NCBI GenBank assembly: GCA_020444175.1
Contig: JAHLLM010000010.1
Coordinates: 1 to 64,000 of the forward strand
Direction of reading: 5' to 3'
Length of the DNA stretch: 64,000 nt
From: Desulfobulbaceae bacterium
Lineage (GTDB): Bacteria; Desulfobacterota; Desulfobulbia; Desulfobulbales; SURF-16
Shown here: positions 8,330 to 16,212 of the stretch, in pieces
How positions within the stretch are numbered: position 1 is the stretch's first letter
Layout: each line of letters begins with the position of its first letter
Notes under the pieces: generated by a model
Databases searched by the model: none
What the model was told of the DNA's origin: nothing
Seen by the model: only the letters and a program-made list of their open reading frames with translations
Position numbers and translations under genes: made by a program

Positions 8330-9193
8330 ATGAACCTGAACAGCTTGATGGCACTTGCCATAGAAGAAGCAAGACAGTCACTCCGTGAAGGCAATAGCGG
8401 CTTTGGCGCCGTGATTGCCAAAAATGGCAGTGTTGTTGCCCGGGCCCACGATACTGATACAACGTCAGGAGATCCCACCGCCCATGCGGAAATGAGTGCG
8501 ATACGGATGGCATGCGCCCAAATCGGCAAGGATCTGGGCAAGTGTGTTCTTGTCTCTACCCATGAACCGTGCCCCATGTGTTCTACTGCAGCCATCTGGG
8601 CCGGTCTGGAAGAAGTTGCCTATGGATTCTCAATAAAGGAAGCCATCGAACAGGGAAGAAGACGGATCGATTTCCCAATGAAGAGGATGTACAGCGAGGC
8701 AGGAAAAAATATTCTGGTCCACGGGGGAGTGCTGCAGGAAGAGTGTTCAATGCTCTACAATAAAGAAGTCCGAGAGCAGATCAGCTTGCTGCGTGGTGCC
8801 AACGAGGAAAAATTGCAGCAGCAGGCAAGTCAATTATGCCGAAAACGAGTTTCGTGGTTTAAACAGAATTACATTTCCCAAAAGCGTACAACAAAAAGCG
8901 TATTGGATGAAGCATACCAATTATTTTTAGACAAGCTCGCAATAACGGCAGAAGAAGCTCCGGTTAAACTGCGTGAGGCCGACAAACTTGTTATTCACTC
9001 ACGGAATTTCTGCCCTACTTTGGAGGCATGCAAAATTCTAGATATGGATACACGGTTTGTCTGCTTGCACCTCACGGAAGGCCCGACCAGGGAATTATTG
9101 CGCCAGATTGATCCAAGGCTGAATTTCAAACGAAATTATGAAAAGCTGCGACCCTACACTGACTATTGTGAGGAAATGATTCTGCTTGAGTAA
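8330..9193 (+). CDS. Nucleoside/guanine deaminase-fold protein with conserved C-terminal extension
   Basis: Residues 1-150 are a zinc-dependent cytidine/deoxycytidylate-type deaminase domain with HAE at 52-54 (catalytic Glu54) and PCPMC at 80-84 (zinc Cys81 and Cys84), closest in look to guanine deaminase or tRNA adenosine deaminase-like enzymes. Residues 150-287 are an added helical region and a compact C-terminal segment with NFCPTLEACKILDMDTRFVC and RPYTDYCEEM, which I cannot assign. It is longer than simple deaminases (about 150-160 aa). The substrate could be a free base, a nucleoside or a modified nucleotide. The ATG at 8330 lacks a good ribosome binding site but begins the domain correctly. 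Confidence 0.75.
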   Translation: MNLNSLMALAIEEARQSLREGNSGFGAVIAKNGSVVARAHDTDTTSGDPTAHAEMSAIRMACAQIGKDLGKCVLVSTHEPCPMCSTAAIWAGLEEVAYGFSIKEAIEQGRRRIDFPMKRMYSEAGKNILVHGGVLQEECSMLYNKEVREQISLLRGANEEKLQQQASQLCRKRVSWFKQNYISQKRTTKSVLDEAYQLFLDKLAITAEEAPVKLREADKLVIHSRNFCPTLEACKILDMDTRFVCLHLTEGPTRELLRQIDPRLNFKRNYEKLRPYTDYCEEMILLE

Positions 9194-9238
9194 ACTGGAG
9201 CCAGACCGGGCACTCCTGAGGGGCAACAGAGCCGGTAA

Positions 9239-9277
9239 TCAATAAAAAATTATCGTTTCGCGATAATTTTTTATTGA
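9239..9277. terminator. 17-bp perfect inverted repeat, bidirectional terminator or operator
   Basis: Bases 9239-9255 and 9261-9277 are perfect reverse complements around a 5-base loop (TTTCG). The outer stem is A/T-rich, with runs of A on the left and T on the right, so either strand reads as a hairpin followed by U. It lies 45 bp after the deaminase gene and 50 bp before the DUF2975 gene, so it may also be a binding site for the small HTH regulator of that pair. Confidence 0.55.
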
Positions 9278-9327
9278 AAAATAGTTACACAATTGGTATC
9301 TTCCTAAAAAAAACAGGAGAAGATGCC

Positions 9328-9870
9328 ATGGATAACTTGTCAAAGATTAAAAAAATAAGTAAAAATTTTCACTTGCTCCTTTCTTTCCTGCTTGGGGTGA
9401 TACCACTCTATTATATCCTGTACTGGATGCTGATTAACCATCTTCCGGAAACACTCATCAACGTAAATACGCATGCTACCCCGTTAATTGACCATTCATT
9501 ACCAATCAAATTGCAGCTACTCGGATTCATCACAAGCTTATTTCCTCTTTCGGCCTTGATTTATGGACTCTTAAGCATTCGAAAACTATTTTCATTTTAT
9601 AAACAGGGCGTGATATTTTCTTTTGAGCATGTCCGCCTCTTTAAAAATACTGCCAAATCTCTTCTTAGCTGGGTTATTTTGTCAATAATCTATGAATCCG
9701 TTAAAAGTGTCTTGTTCACGGCAGGAAATCCTCCGGGCAGCAGGATTCTTCAGGTTGGCTGCAGTTCGGCAGAAGTTGCCACACTTATAATAGGGGGAAT
9801 TCTCCTTGTTATTGCCTGGGTCATGGATGAGGGAAGAATTCTAAGTGAAGAGCACAAACTCACTGTTTAA
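9328..9870 (+). CDS. DUF2975 membrane protein (YoaS-like)
   Basis: The 180-aa protein has four hydrophobic segments at about residues 12-35, 60-85, 108-130 and 145-168, with short loops, as in the DUF2975 family. ATG 9328 is chosen over the upstream in-frame TTG (9274) because AGGAG at 9314-9318 sits 9 bases before it; the longer version would begin inside the inverted repeat at 9239-9277. It is followed 11 bases later by a small XRE-type HTH gene. This DUF2975-HTH pairing is known from the Bacillus yoaS-yozG arrangement, where the membrane protein probably works with its regulator. Its function is unknown. Confidence 0.75.
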   Translation: MDNLSKIKKISKNFHLLLSFLLGVIPLYYILYWMLINHLPETLINVNTHATPLIDHSLPIKLQLLGFITSLFPLSALIYGLLSIRKLFSFYKQGVIFSFEHVRLFKNTAKSLLSWVILSIIYESVKSVLFTAGNPPGSRILQVGCSSAEVATLIIGGILLVIAWVMDEGRILSEEHKLTV

Positions 9871-9881
9871 CTGGAGCCGGG

Positions 9882-10091
9882 ATGCCGATAATTATCAATT
9901 TAGATGTGATGCTGGCAAAACGCAAAATGAAGTCAAACGAACTTGCAAAACTGATTGGCATTACGGAACAGAATTTATCGATTTTAAAGACGGGAAAAGC
10001 CAAAGCTGTTCGCATTTCCACACTGGATGCCATCTGTAAACACCTGGAATGTCAACCCGGCGATATTCTGGAATATACGGATACCGATTGA
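9882..10091 (+). CDS. Small XRE/Cro-type HTH regulator (YozG-like)
   Basis: This 69-aa protein is almost entirely one helix-turn-helix domain: KRKMKSNELAKLIGITEQNL, then SILKTGKAKAVRISTLDAIC and CQPGDILEY. It belongs to the short Cro/CI class that partners DUF2975 membrane proteins, and it lies 11 bases after one here, so the two form an operon. It probably controls its own operon; the perfect inverted repeat at 9239-9277 upstream of the pair is a possible site. Confidence 0.85.
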   Translation: MPIIINLDVMLAKRKMKSNELAKLIGITEQNLSILKTGKAKAVRISTLDAICKHLECQPGDILEYTDTD

Positions 10092-10172
10092 TCATCATCC
10101 CCCTTGCTCAACTCAAGGTGGTCTAATAAAACAGGACCCCAAAGCATGACAATCTCGCAAAAAGTCCTGTAG

Positions 10173-10228
10173 CTGACCATCCGCCAACGCAATATCAACA
10201 AGTTACACACGTTCCGGCGGCGGTTGAG
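10173..10228. repeat. Diverged repeat copy A (partner at 10987-11044)
   Basis: The sequence from CTGACCATCCGCCAAC to GTTCCGGCGGCGGTTGAG resembles 10987-11044 at both ends, with a different middle. Read on the minus strand, both copies translate to PER-x-x at the start and a later LADGQ, so they may be decayed pieces of one coding sequence. They flank the gamma-glutamylcyclotransferase-like gene. The rest of the gap 10092-10461 holds no gene I can support. Confidence 0.35.
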
Positions 10229-10461
10229 AGGGTTTTTACGAAACCGTCAAAGCATGAAGCTTTTAAAACAGTTGTAAAGTTGGTGATAATAACAAGTGGC
10301 AAAGCGAAATGATTGATTTTATGGAATAGAAACAATGAACAATACGTTGCAGAATAAAAAATTATGATAGTCGGCGGCAGTTCCGCCGATTCATCACAGG
10401 TTGAATGCATCATCTTTGCAGTCTGCTTGATTTCCGTCCGTGTTTGCCAGGGAGAGTACCA

Positions 10462-10875
10462 ATGAAAACCCTTTTTGCTTATGGAAGCCTGATGTGTAAG
10501 GATATCATGCAGGAAATATCGGCATGCAGCCTGTCACATGTTGCCGGAACTCTGAAGGGATACAGTCGGCGGTGCGTAAAAGGGGAGCATTATCCTGCTC
10601 TTGTGCCTGATGCTCCAGGGCGGGTTGAGGGAGTTGTATACCGTAACGTGCCTGATTCAGCCTGGAAGCGGCTTGATCGTTTTGAAGGAGAGATGTATGA
10701 GAGGCGGCTCGTGGAGATTGAAATAAATGATGGAACCATAGTACCCGCAGAAACTTATGTGGTGCATCCGGAATTTCTGAACCGTGTCGACAGTGCAGAC
10801 TGGGATTTCGCTGATTTTCTCCGCAGCGGCAAAGCGCTTTTTAAGCAGCAATATAAAGGATACCGTAAATTGTAA
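10462..10875 (+). CDS. Gamma-glutamylcyclotransferase-like (GGCT/AIG2 fold) protein
   Basis: The 137-aa protein begins with the family signature FAYGSLMC (residues 4-11) that lines the active-site cavity, and has the later GRVEGVVYRNVPDSAWKRLD and DRFEGEMYERRLVEIE blocks, including the acidic residue expected to act as general base (Glu in FEGEMY). Such enzymes release 5-oxoproline from gamma-glutamyl amines or peptides, though many members have unknown substrates. The ATG at 10462 follows GGGAGAG at a good distance; the longer ORF start at 10405 has none. It is monocistronic, with its own terminator at 10919-10945. Confidence 0.8.
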   Translation: MKTLFAYGSLMCKDIMQEISACSLSHVAGTLKGYSRRCVKGEHYPALVPDAPGRVEGVVYRNVPDSAWKRLDRFEGEMYERRLVEIEINDGTIVPAETYVVHPEFLNRVDSADWDFADFLRSGKALFKQQYKGYRKL

Positions 10876-10918
10876 AAGAATCATCCGGCACTGAGTGTCA
10901 GCAAAAAACGGATCTGTA

Positions 10919-10945
10919 AGGGCGGGCTTTTCCCGTCCTTTTTTT
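10919..10945 (+). terminator. Rho-independent terminator
   Basis: AGGGCGGG (10919-10926) pairs with CCCGTCCT (10932-10939), with one G-U pair, around a 5-base loop, and is followed by a run of T to 10945. It lies 43 bp after the stop of the gamma-glutamylcyclotransferase-like gene. Confidence 0.8.
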
Positions 10946-11720
10946 ATGCCCTGATTTTTTTGATGAACGCCAGCAAAGTTTTTGATCTGACCATCAGCCA
11001 ACCCAAGTGCAATTGCTTGTGCGCGTCGTTCCGGCAAGGGGTGAGTGATGCAGCAGCGCTTCCCATGGGAACTATGCTTGTTTTTTAAAGGGCCAAAGAA
11101 CGATTATTACTATCATTTTAATGATAACCGTTTGGCAGGATCATGCAGAGTAAGAAGTGCTTGTGGATATTCATTAATTTGTTATCAACTGTGAAAAATT
11201 TAAAAAAAATTTAAAATAAGAACTTGTAAAAAAACTACACAGTGGTATAGGACAAATAAGATGTTTGATAATGTCAACTCTGAAAATTGCTATTATTAAT
11301 CATCTTATTAAGGGGTAACGGGGTATTTCGTGTAAGCAAATCCTGAAATTTTTGAATTTTTCGATCGACTTGAGAAAACCGTTATTCTGAAGATTGTTTT
11401 AAAAAATGAAAGCAAATTGACACTTTATAATATTTATAATTCACAGCAAAAATCAAATTATCTCGCCTCAAATCATCCCCCCTGACATGTAAGAACTTCA
11501 TTTAATGCTTCAGAACACGAGTCGCATTTCCGGCTGAAGCATTGTCATTACATAACAATTTTTTGTTTCGTATATCATTTTCACTATTCATTTTGATTAG
11601 TGAAAATTACTAACTATTCGCATTTAATATGTGACCTGACAATTTTATAGATTGAAAGTCTGTGTTGACAACAGACGTACTTATTGAGGAATGGAGATAA
11701 TTTAGTATTGGGGTTGACTA
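10946..11720. other. Long AT-rich intergenic leader with hairpins, no gene
   Basis: No ORF with a credible start or codon use is visible. Copy B of the diverged repeat is at 10987-11044. TATCATT-TT-AATGATA (about 11112-11127) is a 16-bp palindrome resembling an iron-regulator site. AATGCTTCAG (11504-11513) pairs with CTGAAGCATT (11534-11543). TTTTCACTA (11578-11586) pairs with TAGTGAAAA (11598-11606). The stretch 11180-11460 is very A/T-rich. The region probably carries the promoter and controls of the cytochrome operon that starts at 11975. Confidence 0.4.
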
Positions 11721-11898
11721 ATGCCCTAACAGGCTGTTGAAAAACTACTGCGCTTGCTGATACTGCGTCAAAATTCGGCTCAAAATGCTCATTTACTCCA
11801 TGTAAACTGTGCTTTTTCGCCTCATTTTCACCCTGAAGGGCATAAATCCTTGTCTCCGCTACGCTCGCTACATTTTTCAACAGCCCGCTGAAGGGCAT
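11721..11898. mobile_element. MITE-like element with GGCTGTTGAAAAA ends
   Basis: The ends AGGCTGTTGAAAAACT (11731-11746) and CATTTTTCAACAGCCC (11871-11886) are inverted repeats matching at 14 of 16 positions. Outside them ATGCCCT (11721-11727) and AGGGCAT (11892-11898) extend the symmetry. The element is about 160-180 bp and has no transposase. A related single end is seen at 41627-41650. It is inserted less than 80 bp before the start of the cytochrome gene, so it probably contributes to or separates that gene's promoter. Confidence 0.6.
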
Positions 11899-11974
11899 TG
11901 GATTTTAAATAGTCGCATCCGGAATTTTCCGGGTGGTGATGTAAATGAGAACAATGTAAGGAGGAGTAAAGGGA

Positions 11975-13321
11975 ATGAAGAAAAAATTTACTCTGGCTGC
12001 CATAACCCTTTTGGGTGTTGCAGTCACATTCGGAGCAGGCATGAGTTTTGCCGGGGAAGATGCTGGGTCAAGCAGTTCCTGTATTAAATGCCATACCGAT
12101 CTGGAAGAAATGGACAGTTATGGTGCCGCCTCGGCCAGTGGCGGCGCTGCAATAGCCGGTTGAGGCGTTTCTGCCCCTCAGGTGAGGGGCCGGGATAACT
12201 ATGGTGTGGCCAAGGATTTTGTCGATTCCGTTCATGGCGAAGTCGGCTGTATCAATTGTCACAACGGGCATAACGTTGATGATATGGAAGAGGCCCATGA
12301 AGGCGTAATAAAAGATCCTTCCGAGGAAGGAGGAGGCGGTGTCTGCAGGGACTGTCATGACGACATTACCGATACCTTCAAAGATGCCATGCATTATAAA
12401 TTGAACGGCATCATGGACATTGTCGGCACCATCACCTCTCCACATAAGATGGGCGACACGTTGCTGCCCGAGGCATGGAAACTTGACTGTGCCGACTGTC
12501 ATGCAACCTGTGGCGGTTGCCATGTTGCATGGCCTGAGGTCGCCAAAGGCGGCTTGCTGGATCGCCATCGTTTCAAGAAAACGCCTCCAATGGAGAAAAC
12601 CTGTTACGGATGCCACGGTTCACGCTTTGCCGGTGAATACATGGGCCTTTTAGGCGCGACTGCTGATGTGCATTACGAAAAGGGACAGATGGTCTGTGCC
12701 GACTGTCATACCGGCAACCAGTTGCATAATACCCAGCCCGATGGTGTGAATCGATATTATGCCACGGAAACAGCCAGATGCGAACAGTGTCATCCTGACA
12801 CCAAATCAGGCAGCTCAAAGATCGCCATGCATAACGCACATCCGGAAGGAACCATTGCCTGTGCTGTGTGCCATGCCAATGAGTATTTCAACTGTGCCAA
12901 CTGCCATGTGTCTTTGGATATCAAGCAACCTGGTCAGATTAAGGTTATTTTCCCGTCAGATCCGCTGGTAACCTTTAAGATCGGCAAAAACATAGATCGT
13001 TCGCCGCAAAATCCATATAAATACAATCTGGTTCGTCATACTCCTATGAAGAAGGATTCGCTTGCCTCGCTCCGCTACTTCCAGAAAGTGCTGAAAGGGC
13101 AACCCGGTCCGGAAGACCTTGTAGCAAACTATGACGCCCTGCCAACCTGGAACTCTGCATCTGTTCACAGTATCCAGAGGAAAACCAGGCAGAATCAATC
13201 CTGTAATTCCTGCCACGGACAAAAGGAACTTTTCCTGACCCAGGACGATCTCGTTCCGGAAGATCCGGCAGCCAACAAAGATATTATTGTTAACAGGATT
13301 CCTGCCCCAATTAAGGAATAA
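11975..13321 (+). CDS. Selenocysteine-containing periplasmic undecahaem cytochrome c
   Basis: The gene is read as one 448-aa protein through an in-frame TGA at 12161-12163 (residue 63), taken as selenocysteine. Residues 1-26 are a Sec signal peptide (ending SFA). There are 11 CXXCH haem motifs, one before the TGA (CIKCH) and ten after (CINCH, CRDCH, CADCH, CGGCH, CYGCH, CADCH, CEQCH, CAVCH, CANCH, CNSCH), so the two halves only make sense together. The part after TGA has no start codon or ribosome binding site of its own. A bSECIS-like hairpin follows the TGA. AGGAGG lies upstream of ATG 11975. It is the first gene of an operon with two secreted rhodaneses, suggesting periplasmic electron transfer to a sulfur, selenium or metal substrate. 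Selenocysteine multihaem cytochromes are reported in related bacteria; the residue may ligate a haem or be catalytic. Confidence 0.8.
12161..12190 (+). promoter_or_regulatory. Recoded TGA with bacterial SECIS-like hairpin
   Basis: TGA (12161-12163) is followed by GCCCCTC (12173-12179), loop AGGT (12180-12183) and GAGGGGC (12184-12190): a perfect 7-bp stem with a 4-base loop. The loop starts 17 bases after the TGA and has G at its second position, which meets the usual bSECIS rules (small loop, G among the first two bases, 16-37 bases from the UGA). SelB-tRNA(Sec) recruitment is inferred; no selenocysteine machinery genes are in the window. Confidence 0.75.
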
Positions 13322-13390
13322 TCGGTTTTGGCAGTGCACGCGCAAAACAAATTATCATTGTGCTAACAAGGAAATATAAGGAGTATTTTC

Positions 13391-14344
13391 ATGAAAAAGA
13401 ATCTTTTTCAATCAGCTATATTCATGCTGCTGTTTGCGCTGGGAGGGTTTATCCTTCCGGCAGTAGCTGCAGCTGCAAGCGACCCCTTGGTGTCAACTGA
13501 CTGGCTTTCCAGGAACCTTCAGGCCAAAGGACTCGTTCTTATCGATGTAAGAACCGAAACAAACTATGGAGTTGGACATATCCCAGGTGCGGTCAACATG
13601 GGGTATAACGGCTGGGAACCTTTTAATGATGACAGGGAATGCCAGTTGAGGCCGACTCCTGCTCAGTTTACAGAATTAATGCGCAAGTTGGGTATCAACA
13701 GTTCAAGTCATGTGGTTATCTATGATCACGGTAACACTATCAGTGATGCTACCAAGGGAGCTGCTGCATACTGGGTTCTGAAATCAATGGGTCATCAGAA
13801 TGTTTCCTATCTGAATGGCGGATTTACCAAATGGACTTTTGAAGGCAAAGAAATCGACAACCTTAAACCAACGCCTGCAGCAGGGGATTTCACGGCAAAA
13901 CCTGACATGGATAAAACCGCAGATTTTGATGATGTTAAGACTAAAGTCAACAATAAAAATGTTGTGTTTGTTGACTCCCGTACCCCGGAGCAGCATTTTG
14001 GCGTTGAAAAACGAGGTGATGTTGAGCGTTTTGGTCACATCCCCGGATCCATCAGTCTTCCTGCTCTATATCTGACCAATGCCGGTGCCAACCGTGCTCC
14101 TGCCACTGTTAAAGACAGAAAAATTTTGGCGGAGATCGCTCAGGGTGTCGGCTTGCCGTCCGATAAAAACACGGAGATCATTGTTTATTGTAATACCTGC
14201 CAGTTTGCCGGTATGGGTTATCTCGTTCTCCAGGACGTTTTAGGATACAAAAATGTCAAAGTCTATGACGGTTCCATGCTTGAATATGCTGCCTCGGAAG
14301 AGCTGCCCCTGGCTAAATTCGCATGGGGTCATGTGACCCGCTAA
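13391..14344 (+). CDS. Secreted tandem-domain rhodanese (sulfurtransferase), active-site Cys present
   Basis: The 317-aa protein has a signal peptide (about residues 1-28, ending AVAAA) and two rhodanese domains, like thiosulfate or mercaptopyruvate sulfurtransferases. The N-terminal domain (LIDVRTETNYGVGHIPGAVN) has no Cys at its active loop (YDHGN), as is normal. The C-terminal domain carries IVYCNTCQFAGMGY with Cys267 and Cys270; Cys267 is the expected persulfide-forming residue, and the second Cys makes a CxxC that is unusual for the family. AAGGAG precedes the ATG. It lies 69 bp after the selenocysteine cytochrome and 26 bp before a paralogue. Likely role: handling sulfane sulfur or a related chalcogen oxyanion in the periplasm for the cytochrome. 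Confidence 0.85.
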   Translation: MKKNLFQSAIFMLLFALGGFILPAVAAAASDPLVSTDWLSRNLQAKGLVLIDVRTETNYGVGHIPGAVNMGYNGWEPFNDDRECQLRPTPAQFTELMRKLGINSSSHVVIYDHGNTISDATKGAAAYWVLKSMGHQNVSYLNGGFTKWTFEGKEIDNLKPTPAAGDFTAKPDMDKTADFDDVKTKVNNKNVVFVDSRTPEQHFGVEKRGDVERFGHIPGSISLPALYLTNAGANRAPATVKDRKILAEIAQGVGLPSDKNTEIIVYCNTCQFAGMGYLVLQDVLGYKNVKVYDGSMLEYAASEELPLAKFAWGHVTR

Positions 14345-14370
14345 AATGACAGCAACAATTATGGAGAATA

Positions 14371-15318
14371 ATGATGAATAAAATAAACACGTTGCGTAAG
14401 TTAATTCTGGTCAGCCTTATGGTCATGCTTGCTCTGCCGGGCCTGGCTCTGGCTGATGGTGGTCTTGTCAGTGTTGACTGGCTTTCGAAAAACCTGAACA
14501 AAAAAGACCTCGTCATTCTTGATGTGGGCGCCTTTACTCATTATGAGAAAAATCATATTCCGGGAGCCGTCAAGGCATTTGGTCCCTGGCAGACAATGAA
14601 CGGCGAGTTTGTTGGTTTTATGATGCCGACAATCGATGATACGGAGCAGATGCTCCGTGATTTCGGTGTTAACAATAACTCTTTTGTCGTCGTTTATGAC
14701 GAAGGAGTGACCGATAAAGACACTGCAAAAAGTGCCAGGGCCATATGGACGCTGCATGCTCTGGGGCATACCAACGTTGCCATGCTGGATGGCGGTTTTT
14801 CAGCCTGGGAAGTTGCAGAAAAAGCTGTAACCACCAAAACGACAATCTCTGGGCCCGGTAACTTTCAGGCAAAGTTTAATGCCGCAAAACTGGCAACCCT
14901 TGCTGAAGTAAAAAGTAAAATTGGCAAGCCAAATGTTGTCTTTCTTGATACCAGGATTCCGGAAGAGCATTTCGGACATGAGAAGGTCAGCCACATCAAA
15001 CGGTTCGGTCATCTTGCCGGTTCACGGCTGTGGCCTGCAAAATATATGACCAATGCCGGTGTTGATTTCGCACCTTCTTTTCTGAAGGATGCCAAGGTTC
15101 TTGGACAGATGGCAATGGGCGTGGGTATTCCGGCTGATAAAAATGTTGAGATCATCACCTTCAGCAATCACGGAAAATCGGCAGCCATGGGTTATTTTGT
15201 CCTTCATGACATTCTTGGCTATACAAATGTTCAAATTTACGATGGATCCCTGCTGGAATATGCTCCCCTCAAGGAGCTGGATCTGCAGACAAACGGCTGG
15301 GGATATAAATCCATGTAA
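14371..15318 (+). CDS. Secreted rhodanese-like protein lacking the catalytic Cys
   Basis: The 315-aa protein is a paralogue of the preceding gene: a signal peptide (cleaved after ALA, about residue 27), two rhodanese domains and near-identical landmarks (LVSVDWLSKNL, FLDTRIPEEHFG, YDGSLLEYA). The active loop that reads IVYCNTCQFAG in the first protein is IITFSNHGKSAAMG here, with Ser265 in place of Cys, so it cannot form a persulfide by the normal route. It may bind substrate, form a heterodimer with the active paralogue, or dock to the cytochrome. An ATG at 14374 is an alternative start 3 bases downstream. A strong terminator follows. Confidence 0.85.
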   Translation: MMNKINTLRKLILVSLMVMLALPGLALADGGLVSVDWLSKNLNKKDLVILDVGAFTHYEKNHIPGAVKAFGPWQTMNGEFVGFMMPTIDDTEQMLRDFGVNNNSFVVVYDEGVTDKDTAKSARAIWTLHALGHTNVAMLDGGFSAWEVAEKAVTTKTTISGPGNFQAKFNAAKLATLAEVKSKIGKPNVVFLDTRIPEEHFGHEKVSHIKRFGHLAGSRLWPAKYMTNAGVDFAPSFLKDAKVLGQMAMGVGIPADKNVEIITFSNHGKSAAMGYFVLHDILGYTNVQIYDGSLLEYAPLKELDLQTNGWGYKSM

Positions 15319-15376
15319 GTCTCACTGCAATCATTACTGATGCAGGTCGGGAAACCTCTCCCGCCCTGCTAATAAA

Positions 15377-15416
15377 AATAACGGGGCACGTTTTTGGCGT
15401 GTCCCGTTATTTTTTT
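15377..15416 (+). terminator. Rho-independent terminator of the cytochrome-rhodanese operon
   Basis: AATAACGGGGCACG (15377-15390) pairs with CGTGTCCCGTTATT (15398-15411), with one mismatch, around a short T/G loop, and is followed by T to 15416. A smaller hairpin, GCAGG-t-CGGG with CCCG-c-CCTGC, lies just before it at about 15342-15369. Confidence 0.85.
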
Positions 15417-15690
15417 GTCAACAGGGCAAAAATGATACCCTCCTGAAAAAACCTCGTACCTTGCCAAACTTTTGAGTTTTTTTGAACCGTTTGTCTGTCT
15501 CCGGGCTCTTAACATCATGACAAATGGAGGAGTATGGGATATGACACGCCTTAAGGCGCCGGAGTGCTTTACATAATTTTCTGCCCAGACACGTGTCCCG
15601 CAGGGCAAGGAGTATGTCCACAACCCTTGGGGCTTGCTCTTTAAGAATAGCTCCTGCATAACTTCCACTCCAAAAGCTGAAAAATGAGCA
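15417..15690. other. 274-bp gap before the isoprenoid/ABC locus
   Basis: No gene is supported here. It must hold the promoter of the operon beginning at 15691, but no clear -35/-10 pair or ribosome binding site was found, so the start of the first gene is also uncertain. Confidence 0.35.
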
Positions 15691-16212
15691 ATGCCGATTT
15701 TTCATCCTGAGATTTTAAAATACGAGGTGCAGGATGCCCTCAAATATTGGATTTTTATTCCTGCCTCTGTCATAGGCTCCGGTAAATTCATAGATTATGT
15801 CTTTTCCCTGCCGACAATACCCCATGTTGCGTTGCTGCAAATTGCCGCCTGCATTTTGCTTGTGGCCGGCATGGTGGTAATCCGGCGCGCCATGCATGAT
15901 CTCAGCCTTTATGGCAAAGGGACGCCAAACCCGCACAGGCCTCCCAAGATTCTGGTTCGGCAAGGCGTTTACGGCATGTGCCGTCATCCCATGTTTTTGG
16001 GGTATGACCTGGCAGCTCTTGGCGTTGTTCTGCTCTGTAACTCACCGGCCATGCTTATTGTCAGCTATCCCGTTTTTGTATTTGTTCAGATCCGGTTCTT
16101 GCAGAAGGAAGAGCAATACCTGGCTCGACGATTTCGCAAAGATTTTATAGAATACAAGGACCTTGTGCCTTTTCTCGTCCCATTCAGTCTTTTCAGGAGG
16201 AAACATCAATGA
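15691..16212 (+). CDS. Isoprenylcysteine carboxyl methyltransferase (ICMT)-family membrane protein
   Basis: The 173-aa protein has three to four hydrophobic segments (about residues 20-35, 48-65, 105-135) and the family's C-terminal SAM-binding signature: LVRQGVYGMCRHPMFLGYDL and, later, RFLQKEEQYLARRFRKDFIEY. ICMT/NnrU/PEMT-like membrane methyltransferases methylate carboxyl, amine or thiol groups of lipid-linked substrates. Its stop overlaps the start of the next gene by 4 bases (ATGA). The following gene encodes an isoprenoid-synthase-fold enzyme, which suggests that the methylated product is a prenyl lipid. The N-terminal start is uncertain because no ribosome binding site is visible. Confidence 0.75.
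   Translation: MPIFHPEILKYEVQDALKYWIFIPASVIGSGKFIDYVFSLPTIPHVALLQIAACILLVAGMVVIRRAMHDLSLYGKGTPNPHRPPKILVRQGVYGMCRHPMFLGYDLAALGVVLLCNSPAMLIVSYPVFVFVQIRFLQKEEQYLARRFRKDFIEYKDLVPFLVPFSLFRRKHQ

Noticed and set aside
10195-10413. 72-aa minus-strand ORF
   Set aside because: It has no start signal, its composition is low-complexity, and it overlaps a decayed repeat.
11134-11150. Sigma-54 promoter (TGGCAG...TGC) upstream of the cytochrome operon
   Set aside because: The GG to GC distance is one base short and it lies over 800 bp from the gene.
12182-13321. Separate start of a second cytochrome after the TGA at 12161
   Set aside because: There is no ribosome binding site or signal peptide, the frame is the same as the upstream part, and a SECIS-like hairpin covers the region; read-through as one selenoprotein explains it better.
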